This document shows, in pieces, positions 46,026 to 54,040 of a stretch of DNA of 64,000 nt. The stretch comes from Labilibaculum sp. K2S. Its GTDB lineage: Bacteria; Bacteroidota; Bacteroidia; Bacteroidales; Marinifilaceae. The notes below the pieces were generated by a model. That model did not search any database, was not told the DNA's origin, and was given only the letters and a program-made list of their open reading frames with translations. Numbering within the stretch: position 1 is the first letter of the stretch; every line of letters begins with the position of its first letter. The position numbers and the translations under genes are program-made. The stretch lies in the NCBI RefSeq assembly GCF_030372765.1, contig NZ_JAUCMW010000001.1, positions 468,928-532,927 on the forward strand, in the 5' to 3' direction.

Positions 46026-47033
46026 ATGGAAACGAATAAACTATTAAACGAACCGCTCTGCGGGTTAATTGAAGAAAAACCTATATTTTCCGATTTTTTT
46101 ACTTCATTCAATATTGATACTCGAAATGAGCAAAAATCGTTTTTGGAACTAATGGACACTCTGCCCTTTGATTATTGGGAAGAGAACGGCATATCCCATC
46201 ACGAAATGATAGAAATGTTTGTCGATTATGTGAAAGGCATGAGTTCTGCCGATGAAATTGTTAAAATTGAATCGCTCGAAATACTGGCAGGAGTTGATAA
46301 AAATGGCAAGAGTGAACTCTGTAATTTATTTTTGCAACCAAGTGAAATAACCTGTATTGTGGGGCCAACAGGGGCGGGTAAAAGTCGCTTGTTAGCTGAT
46401 ATTGAATGGTTGGCCAATGCAGATACACCAACCAAACGAAAAGTTTTAATCAATGGAAAACTTTCGGATGAAGATACTGTAAATCAGTTTGGAGGTAAAC
46501 TGATAGCACAAATAACCCAGAATATGAATTTTGTGCTGGATATGGATGTACATAGTTTTTTGATGCTTCATGCTCAAAGTAGGTTCTTGGAAAATGCCGG
46601 GCAAAAAGTTGATGAGGTAATTGAACTTGCAAATGAACTTTCGGGAGAATGTTTTGATCCGCAAACACCGGTAACATTCCTAAGCGGAGGACAATCAAGA
46701 GCTTTAATGATTGCAGATGTCGCCTGTATTGGTCAAGCTCCCATTGTGCTTATAGATGAAATAGAAAATGCCGGTGTAGATAAGAAAAAAGCATTGCAGC
46801 TACTGGTAAATAAAGATAAAATAGTGCTTATGGCAACACATGATCCTTTACTTATTTTGCTTGCCGACCGACGTGTAATCATAAAAAATGGAGGAATGAA
46901 CAAGATTGTAACCACTAATGAAAAAGAAAAAGCCTTTTATCTAAAATTGGAACAACTGGATAATACGATGCAGGCAGCACGTAATTTTTTAAGGCTTGGT
47001 AATGAATTAACCACTACTAATGAACTAATATAA
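46026..47033 (+). CDS. Soluble ABC-type ATPase with N-terminal DUF1858-like domain
   Basis: A 335-residue protein. GTG at 46020 would overlap the upstream stop; the ATG at 46026 is preferred. Residues about 1-75 contain a small helical domain (EEKPIFSDFFTSFNI, SFLELMDTLPF, NGISHHEMIEMFVDYV) similar to those of the two binding-like proteins. An ABC ATPase domain follows: Walker A CIVGPTGAGKSRLL (about 110-123), signature FLSGGQSRALMIAD and Walker B IVLIDEIENAGVD, H-loop MATHDP. No second permease is encoded, so it is either a soluble ATPase acting on the island's cytosolic proteins or a regulator. It has an intact catalytic site. Confidence 0.8.
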   Translation: METNKLLNEPLCGLIEEKPIFSDFFTSFNIDTRNEQKSFLELMDTLPFDYWEENGISHHEMIEMFVDYVKGMSSADEIVKIESLEILAGVDKNGKSELCNLFLQPSEITCIVGPTGAGKSRLLADIEWLANADTPTKRKVLINGKLSDEDTVNQFGGKLIAQITQNMNFVLDMDVHSFLMLHAQSRFLENAGQKVDEVIELANELSGECFDPQTPVTFLSGGQSRALMIADVACIGQAPIVLIDEIENAGVDKKKALQLLVNKDKIVLMATHDPLLILLADRRVIIKNGGMNKIVTTNEKEKAFYLKLEQLDNTMQAARNFLRLGNELTTTNELI

Positions 47034-47039
47034 TTGGCA

Positions 47040-47375
47040 ATGGAATTACTAATAAAGGGTGCATTATCAATTGAAACCGAAGATGGATTTGTTATAAATC
47101 CCAAGGTAATACTTCTGTTAAGTGAAATTGAGAAAACCGGATCATTAAACGCGGCAGTCAACAATATTGGCATGTCGTATTCTTATGCGTGGAATATGCT
47201 CAATAAAACAAATTGCAAACTCAATACTCCTATGCTTATTAGTCGCAAAGGAGGTAATGGCGGTGGTGTAGCTAATTTAACTGAAGCCGGGCAAAAGCTT
47301 CTCAATTATTGTAGAAAGCTAGAATCTGATTTTCAGAAATTTGTAGGTACCCATAAAGTAAAGTTAACTTCATAG
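47040..47375 (+). CDS. Single-domain ModE-like HTH regulator
   Basis: A 111-residue winged-helix protein matching the ModE DNA-binding domain: a LysR-like helix-turn-helix (KTGSLNAAVNNIGMSYSYAW, then NMLNKTNCKLNTPML) and the glycine-rich wing (SRKGGNGGGVANLTEAGQKL). The C-terminal molybdate-binding MOP domains of ModE are missing, so molybdate would have to be sensed by another partner. The ATG at 47040 is used (TTG at 47034 also in frame). A ModE-type operator lies 10 kb upstream at the head of the operon. Last gene of the island. Confidence 0.85.
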   Translation: MELLIKGALSIETEDGFVINPKVILLLSEIEKTGSLNAAVNNIGMSYSYAWNMLNKTNCKLNTPMLISRKGGNGGGVANLTEAGQKLLNYCRKLESDFQKFVGTHKVKLTS

Positions 47376-47924
47376 TTATGTTGAAAAAAGAATTGGTCAC
47401 ATTTATTTAGTGATATAATAAATATTTTAATCTTCCTATAGTAAAGTATAATTGCGATGAATTAAAGTTTGAGTATTTCTATAATATTCTTTGAATATTT
47501 CACATAAAACTATTACACTGCAGAATAGTTTATCTGTTTGTTAACTTTTTTTTGCTGTCCTTAAAAAACCAATTTCAGAATCTCCATCCATATTTTTGAG
47601 GTTCTTTTTTGTTGGTAATTGATTAATGTCCTTAAAATCGGCTATATTTAAATCATACTAGCTAGTTTAGCCCCGAAAAAGACTGGAGTAAAATTTCAGA
47701 TTTAAAACAGCTAAATTTAGGGTATGAAAAGACGTTGGACATTAGAAGAAAAACTAGCCATTAAAACTTTACCCTTAACCTAGTGAATGATATATATAAA
47801 ATATAATGCTAGTAAGTCGAAAAGATAACTGAATATTGAAGTAGGTGTATTTTTCAAAGGACAACTAATAAATTTAACTAACGTACAGTTAAAAAATAAT
47901 GAACAATAACTAAAACTTGAGCTT
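47376..47924. other. Intergenic region, 549 bases, low information
   Basis: Very AT-rich. The sequence GTCCTTAAAA occurs twice (near 47557 and 47629). A truncated transposase-like start is listed separately (47724-47783). No promoter of the TAnnTTTG type or RNA family was identified with confidence before the large hybrid kinase. Confidence 0.5.
47724..47783 (+). pseudogene. IS-type transposase N-terminal remnant
   Basis: A 19-codon frame starting MKRRWTLEEKLAIKTL. The RRWTLEEKLAI sequence is typical of the first helix of IS3-like OrfA transposases, but the frame stops at once and no further transposase is seen. Probably a decayed insertion. Confidence 0.45.
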
Positions 47925-50900
47925 ATGCCGGAAGATATTTTTGGTTTTACGATTCAAAATACCCTCAAAGACAACGATAATTATTTTATTTATTTAGCTT
48001 CAAAAAATAACAGAAAATTCTTGTTGACAGAGTTTTTAGATCCTGAAATGGCTAATAAAACCTGTGCTATTGCCCATAAAATATACAACAAAAACATTGC
48101 GAAAATTGAAAGTTTTGAATCCGAAGGGAAAAGTTATCTCTCTTTTGACATTACTTCGTTCACTGTTATCTCAGATGTTATTAAAAATACTCCTTTAGTA
48201 AACAAAACAATAGAAATAAGTATTGAAATAATTAAAACACTGGGGCGAATCCATCAAATGGGGATAACTTATAATGCTCTTTCTCTCGAAGATATTTATA
48301 TCGACGCGACTAATACCGTTTTACTTACTAATTTTCAACACCTGTATAAAATTGGCGAGAAAATAAACAATACGGGTTTGAATAAAAACATCGATTCATC
48401 TTTTATTTCGCCGGAATTAACGGGAAGAGTAAATCTTCCTTTAAATATTCAAAGTGATTTTTATAGTTTAGGAATTCTCATGTATAAGATGGTTACTGAT
48501 AGCTTCCCTTTTAAAGCGGACGATATTTCAGAACTATATTCTTTGCATATCGCCAAACCCCCTGTAAATCCAGTTCGTTTAAACCTTAAATTGAATGAAA
48601 ATCTATCCGAAATTATATTAAAGCTTTTGGAGAAGAATCCGGAACAGCGTTATAAATCGCATCAAGGTATAATTCATGACCTCAAAGAGGTGTTTTCACA
48701 AAATTTTGAAATTGCTCAAAAAGATTTTGATATTCATTTTAAAATTTCTCCTAAAATTTATGGCAGGGAATCCGAAATTGAATTAATGAAACAAAACATT
48801 AATGAGGCATACCTTGGAAAATTAAGTACAGTAATTCTTGCTGGTTTTTCGGGAGTAGGTAAATCTTCTCTGGTTCAAGAAATCAAGTTGTTTGATCTAG
48901 ATCACTCTATCAATTTTATCAGTGGAAAGTTTCAACAATATAAAACGAACATTCCATATTTTGCATTTGTTGAAGCATTTAACTGCTATTTTGATAAATT
49001 GTTGCTATCAAAAAAAGAAGAGCATGAGCAATTTGTTCGAAAATTTCATGAGAAGATTGGAGAAGACGGAGGAATTCTAACTGCTGTATTTCCCAGACTT
49101 GAAGTGATTGTTGGCAAGCAAGAAAAAGCCAGTAACTTGGTAGGAACTGAAGCTGAAAACCGCTTTATCTATACATTTTTAAATTTTCTAAAACTTATTG
49201 CTTCTAAAGAAAATCCGTTGGTATTGTTTCTGGATGATCTGCAATGGACCGATTTGGTTTCGTTAAATATATTAAAGGCGATTATTAAAAATGAAATCCA
49301 ATATTTGTTTATCGGTTTGGCATATCGCGACAATGAAGTTGATTTTCATCATCCTTTTCACAATTTTATGGATGAAATAAAACCATTGAGTAAAAGTATT
49401 CATCACCTCAAACTTAATGATCTTAAACTAGCTGATATTGTTAGTTTGCTGATTGACAGTCGAATCGAAAATGTCGAAGAACTGGCAAAACTAATTCACA
49501 AAAAAACATTGGGTAATTCGTTTTTTGTTCATCAGTTTATTCGAAATATTCATGAAAAGCAACTACTCAGATACCTATCCGAAAAGCATCTATGGCAAGC
49601 TGATATCAAACGGATTTCAGAATTAGATGTTTCAGAGAATGTTGTGTTTTTTATGCAGCAAAGCTTGAAGATGCTAGGTACTGAAATAATCAATATTTTA
49701 AAAATGATTGGTGCCATTGGGCACAATGCTGAATATCCAATTTTGGAGTTTATTCTGGATAGAAAAAAAGAAGTGATCAGACATATCCTGAATAAGCCGA
49801 TTAAAGACCGGCTTTTAATCGAGGAGAAAAACAATATAAGGTTTGCTCACGATAAGATACAACAGGCATGTTATCAAATGAATGAAGAGTCGGAGCTCCC
49901 TGGAATTCACTACAATATTGCCTGTATTCTAATTAAAAATGATTTATATAAAAGTACAAACGACCTTTTCAACCTGGTTTCACATTTGAACAAAGGTTTT
50001 GAGTATGTTCTTAGAGAGCCTGAAAAATACTTTCAAATCTATTTTGCGGCGGCGCAGCAAAGCAAAGAAATAACGGCTTATCATGAATTCCTTGACTATA
50101 TTGAAAAATCAAAAAGTTTGTTAAGTTCGAATACATCTGAACAAATACGGTATAAATGTTTAAGCGAATACCATGTAGCTTTACACTTGAATGGTAAATA
50201 TCAGGAAGCCGACGAGTTTTTTGAAAAGGAACTGCTCAATTACGATGATCTATTTGCCCTGAAGGATAATTATGTAACCAAGGTTTCGCAGGGCAGTATG
50301 CTTGGTAAATATGAGCTTGCTACTTCTTTTGGACTTTCAATTCTCAAGAAGTTAGGAATCGAAATTAACATGTCGCCTGATATAAAGGAATTAAAAGAAG
50401 AATTAAATCAAATACGTCAACAATTTAAGGAACAGGGAATAAATACCATTTCTGACTTGAAGTACATTCCTCAAAAGAATCCAAGAGAGATGGAGTTTAT
50501 TTGCGAACTGATTTCATCCATTTTACCAGGATCTTTTTTCTTTTCGCCTCTTGTATCAAGCTTGTTGATATTTGAAACCATTCGTTTAGCGCTTAAAAAT
50601 GGAGTTTACTCCTCTATGGGATACCCTTTTTCGATAGCAAGCGCACCCTATATTTTGATTGAAAATAATTACATTACAGGTTATGATTATTCGGAATTTG
50701 CGATAAAGATTTCGGGGAACAACAAACGCTCATCGGGTAATGCGAAGCATCTTTTCATATTATTTTGCTGGCATTGGCTAAAGCCGTTACAAGACAATAA
50801 AAGTCTTGAAATTGCCAGAGAAGCATTTTATCTGCTTCGTCAGGGCGGAGATATTCAAATGTCGGGTTTTATATTTGTAAATACGATACTCTGCTTGTTT

Positions 50901-53417
50901 GAAAGAGGGGACGAATTGAAAGAGGTATTGGTTGACATTAGAAAAGGATTGGATTATTCCCGAAAAACAGCCAATTTCCATGCATTTGGACCCTATTCGG
51001 TTTTTGAACAATTTGTACTTTCTATGATGTCGGAAAACGCATCAACAAATACATTTGAAATTAATGGTTTTAACGAGACCCAATACCTTAAGGATAATGA
51101 AAGTAATACAATGGGGCGTTGCTTTTTGTATATCTACAAAACACAGTACTTATACCTCCATAAACATTATAAATTGGCCTATGAGTATTCAGTAAAATCA
51201 AAAGAATTAATAACATCCATTGCCGGTTTTATTTCCACGTCAAATCATTTCTTTTATGCAGCGTTATGCTATTGCCGGTTTTATACAAACAACAAAGAGA
51301 TAGAAAACGAGCTTACGATTTACACTGAACAACTTAGAATATGGTCCGACCAAATTCCAGAAAATTGGTTACAGAAATATTATTTAGTGATGGCCGAAAG
51401 ATTACGATACTCTGAAGACAAATCTGAAGCCATAAGTTACTATGTGCGCGCAATTCAAACCGCCCGTACGAACCAATTCACTCATGATTTGGCTTTGTCT
51501 CAAGAATTATTAGCTGAGTTTTGGTTTGAACAAAAAAATTATGAGTTAGCCAATGTTTTACTCGAAATGGCTTATAAAACTTACCGGCAATGGGGAGCAA
51601 ACTCAAAGATTAATGCTATTGAAACCAGTCATCCTCAAATTAAGCGTAAACTTCAATCAGCAAACATCGACTTACTCAATATCATAAAAGCCCAAAATAT
51701 TTTGGCTCAGGAAACACAAATAGATGTGCTTTTAAAGAAAATGCTGCATATACTAATTGAAGTGTCAGCAGCGAAAAAATGTTATTTGATTTTGAAAGAT
51801 GATGGATGGAAAATTGAAGCATTTCTGGACACTCAGGGAGGTGAGAGTATTTTAAAAGGGATTGAATTAAATCCAAATATACTTTCAATTGATTTAATAA
51901 ATTATGTAATAAGAACTAAAACAGGTATAACCTCTGATAAGCTAAAATCAGAGATTAGAGATCCTTATATTCTTCAGAAAAAGCCTAAGTCTACATTGGT
52001 TTTACCTATTTTAAATCAATCGGAAATCGTGGCAGTTATTTATCTTGAACACTCCGAACTTGAAAATATTTTTACAGAAGAAAGACAGGAAACGATAACA
52101 CTGTTATCGTCACAAATGGCTATTTCACTGGTCAATGCCCGTTTATACCGCACTCTGGAAGAAAAGGTCAAGCAACGCACAGAAGAACTGGAAGCTGCTA
52201 ATGAAGAATTGCATGCAAGTAACGATGAATTATACAATACCAATATTCAACTGGATAAGGAAAGTAATGCAAAAGAAAAGGCCGTAGCTAGCTTAAAAGA
52301 ATCAGAAAAAGAATTGCGCCAAAGTAATGTAGCAAAAGATAAGTTTTTTTCAATAATAGCGCATGATTTAAAGGGACCGGTAGGAAGTATTTCCAATATA
52401 TTAAAGGCGGTTAAAAATGATGAAATTGATCTCGATGAAGAAATTATTTCAGCAATAAGCGAATCAGCACAAAACACTTATAATTTACTTGACGATTTAT
52501 TGGTTTGGGCCAGAAGCCAAAAAAAGGCCTTGGTGTCGAATCCTAAATCGATGAATGTGAATGAATTAATTGATTCTGCTGTTGCTGTTTATCGATTCGC
52601 AGCAGAGGGAAAGAACATTACTCTGGAAACAGTTAGATTAGAGGAGGATGTATTCATTTATGCCGATTGGCAAATGACAAATACTATTTTGAGAAATTTG
52701 ATTAACAATGCCATTAAATTTACGAAAAACGGAGGAAAGGTTCAAGTAACCACTAAACGCGTTAATCAGAAAATACTAATTACCATTAGCGACTCAGGAA
52801 TTGGAATGGATAAAGAAACCCTTGAAATGCTATTTAAAATTGATATAAAATCAATTTCGAGGACTGGAACGAATAATGAAACAGGTACTGGACTCGGACT
52901 TGTTGTTTGTAAAGAACTCATTGAGCTGAATCATGGTGAAATTGGTGTAGAAAGCACAGTGAACACGGGAAGTAAATTTTGGATAAAGCTCCCTTATATT
53001 AAAAAACAAAAAGTAAAACAAATATTTAATTGGGTTGATTTTTTATCCAGACAAAAAACTTTATATATCGAAGATAACCCCATTCATATTAAAAGCTGTA
53101 ATTTATTATTAAGCCAGTACGGTTTGGTTTGGGATATTGTAACATCTGGAAAAGAAGGCCTTCAAAAGGCTTTAGCAGGCAATTATAATTTGATATTTAT
53201 GGATATTAACCTGCCGGATATAAGTGGTGTTGAAATTACCAAAGCAATAAGAAAACAGAATTCCAATGGAGTTAAAATAGTTGCATTATCTTCTTTCAAT
53301 CAACATGAAATAAAGAATATAGAAAGAGAGGAACTATTTGATGGCTATTTGCAAAAACCATTGGATACAAAGGAATTGGAAAATTTATTACGATCGCTAA
53401 TCATTCCTGAAGAATAA
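47925..53417 (+). CDS. Pseudokinase - AAA ATPase - GAF - histidine kinase - receiver hybrid
   Basis: A 1830-residue signalling protein. Order: kinase-like domain (about 1-265), AAA/STAND ATPase (Walker A GFSGVGKSSL at about 307-316, Walker B VLFLDDLQW), helical repeats (about 650-1250), GAF (about 1266-1405), coiled coil, HisKA with H1480 in IIAHDLKGP, HATPase (NLINNAIKFT at about 1590, GTGLGLVVCKEL at about 1660), and a receiver with D1760 (MDINLPDISG). The kinase-like domain has lost the HRD and DFG motifs (YNALSLEDIYID and TNFQ) and has no P-loop, so it is a pseudokinase. It resembles HstK-type proteins of other bacteria. It may feed a response regulator elsewhere; no partner gene lies adjacent. 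Confidence 0.92.
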   Translation: MPEDIFGFTIQNTLKDNDNYFIYLASKNNRKFLLTEFLDPEMANKTCAIAHKIYNKNIAKIESFESEGKSYLSFDITSFTVISDVIKNTPLVNKTIEISIEIIKTLGRIHQMGITYNALSLEDIYIDATNTVLLTNFQHLYKIGEKINNTGLNKNIDSSFISPELTGRVNLPLNIQSDFYSLGILMYKMVTDSFPFKADDISELYSLHIAKPPVNPVRLNLKLNENLSEIILKLLEKNPEQRYKSHQGIIHDLKEVFSQNFEIAQKDFDIHFKISPKIYGRESEIELMKQNINEAYLGKLSTVILAGFSGVGKSSLVQEIKLFDLDHSINFISGKFQQYKTNIPYFAFVEAFNCYFDKLLLSKKEEHEQFVRKFHEKIGEDGGILTAVFPRLEVIVGKQEKASNLVGTEAENRFIYTFLNFLKLIASKENPLVLFLDDLQWTDLVSLNILKAIIKNEIQYLFIGLAYRDNEVDFHHPFHNFMDEIKPLSKSIHHLKLNDLKLADIVSLLIDSRIENVEELAKLIHKKTLGNSFFVHQFIRNIHEKQLLRYLSEKHLWQADIKRISELDVSENVVFFMQQSLKMLGTEIINILKMIGAIGHNAEYPILEFILDRKKEVIRHILNKPIKDRLLIEEKNNIRFAHDKIQQACYQMNEESELPGIHYNIACILIKNDLYKSTNDLFNLVSHLNKGFEYVLREPEKYFQIYFAAAQQSKEITAYHEFLDYIEKSKSLLSSNTSEQIRYKCLSEYHVALHLNGKYQEADEFFEKELLNYDDLFALKDNYVTKVSQGSMLGKYELATSFGLSILKKLGIEINMSPDIKELKEELNQIRQQFKEQGINTISDLKYIPQKNPREMEFICELISSILPGSFFFSPLVSSLLIFETIRLALKNGVYSSMGYPFSIASAPYILIENNYITGYDYSEFAIKISGNNKRSSGNAKHLFILFCWHWLKPLQDNKSLEIAREAFYLLRQGGDIQMSGFIFVNTILCLFERGDELKEVLVDIRKGLDYSRKTANFHAFGPYSVFEQFVLSMMSENASTNTFEINGFNETQYLKDNESNTMGRCFLYIYKTQYLYLHKHYKLAYEYSVKSKELITSIAGFISTSNHFFYAALCYCRFYTNNKEIENELTIYTEQLRIWSDQIPENWLQKYYLVMAERLRYSEDKSEAISYYVRAIQTARTNQFTHDLALSQELLAEFWFEQKNYELANVLLEMAYKTYRQWGANSKINAIETSHPQIKRKLQSANIDLLNIIKAQNILAQETQIDVLLKKMLHILIEVSAAKKCYLILKDDGWKIEAFLDTQGGESILKGIELNPNILSIDLINYVIRTKTGITSDKLKSEIRDPYILQKKPKSTLVLPILNQSEIVAVIYLEHSELENIFTEERQETITLLSSQMAISLVNARLYRTLEEKVKQRTEELEAANEELHASNDELYNTNIQLDKESNAKEKAVASLKESEKELRQSNVAKDKFFSIIAHDLKGPVGSISNILKAVKNDEIDLDEEIISAISESAQNTYNLLDDLLVWARSQKKALVSNPKSMNVNELIDSAVAVYRFAAEGKNITLETVRLEEDVFIYADWQMTNTILRNLINNAIKFTKNGGKVQVTTKRVNQKILITISDSGIGMDKETLEMLFKIDIKSISRTGTNNETGTGLGLVVCKELIELNHGEIGVESTVNTGSKFWIKLPYIKKQKVKQIFNWVDFLSRQKTLYIEDNPIHIKSCNLLLSQYGLVWDIVTSGKEGLQKALAGNYNLIFMDINLPDISGVEITKAIRKQNSNGVKIVALSSFNQHEIKNIEREELFDGYLQKPLDTKELENLLRSLIIPEE

Positions 53418-54040
53418 AATTAAGACGTTCTCCTCTAAATATGCAACAGTCTCAGAATAAATTAAACAAATCTTTGCAATAGAAGCCATGGCTGGTTCTG
53501 CGTAGTTATTGTTTTGTTAGTGCTATTTCTTCGAAACGGATTAATTTTTAAATATTTATGATGCAACAGAATAATGATTTTCAACAATAATCAGATACAA
53601 ATCCATAAATCTGGAAATGTAAGAAAAAGATAAAAACTACACATAATGATCTGTAATTGATTCTTATGATACAAAGGTAATGGCCGTGATATAAAATATG
53701 TTACGGCTTTCTTTGTACTCGTGTTTTGGATGGTGAAGGATCTTATTTAAAAAAAATATACGGAGGAAATGAATCAGTTGACTAAAAAATTAATACTTTT
53801 GATTTTAGAAAATAGACCAAATGATTATTCTTCAAACTTTAACACATTCGTATCGTCGTCTATTCAATTGCCTGATGTACTACAATCGGACAATTTAATT
53901 GATATTACTTGTTTCAATATTCGAAACAGGTAAATTCCTCACACACTACATTTACACTTTTTATTTATTTACGGATTGGTTCGTAGATAAAGATTTATTA
54001 GTACCCAACTTTAGTTTTTGAACCCAAAAATTAATAACAG
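53418..54040. other. Intergenic region, 623 bases
   Basis: Between the hybrid kinase and the glycyl radical enzyme. An imperfect inverted repeat spans 53671-53716 (ACAAAG outer and GCCGT/ACGGC inner arms). A 54-residue ORF with a Shine-Dalgarno is listed separately. A sequence AACAGATGAA occurs at the start of the glycyl radical enzyme gene and also at the start codons following the uORF leader repeats, but the rest of the element is absent here. Confidence 0.5.
53769..53933 (+). CDS. Possible small protein, 54 residues
   Basis: ATG at 53769 with GGAGG 3-7 bases upstream and TAA at 53931-53933. The product (MNQLTKKLILLILENRPNDY and on) is hydrophobic at the N-terminus and has no known motif. 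The Shine-Dalgarno is the only positive sign; codon pattern is not decisive. It could be a leader peptide for the downstream glycyl radical operon or chance. Confidence 0.3.
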   Translation: MNQLTKKLILLILENRPNDYSSNFNTFVSSSIQLPDVLQSDNLIDITCFNIRNR

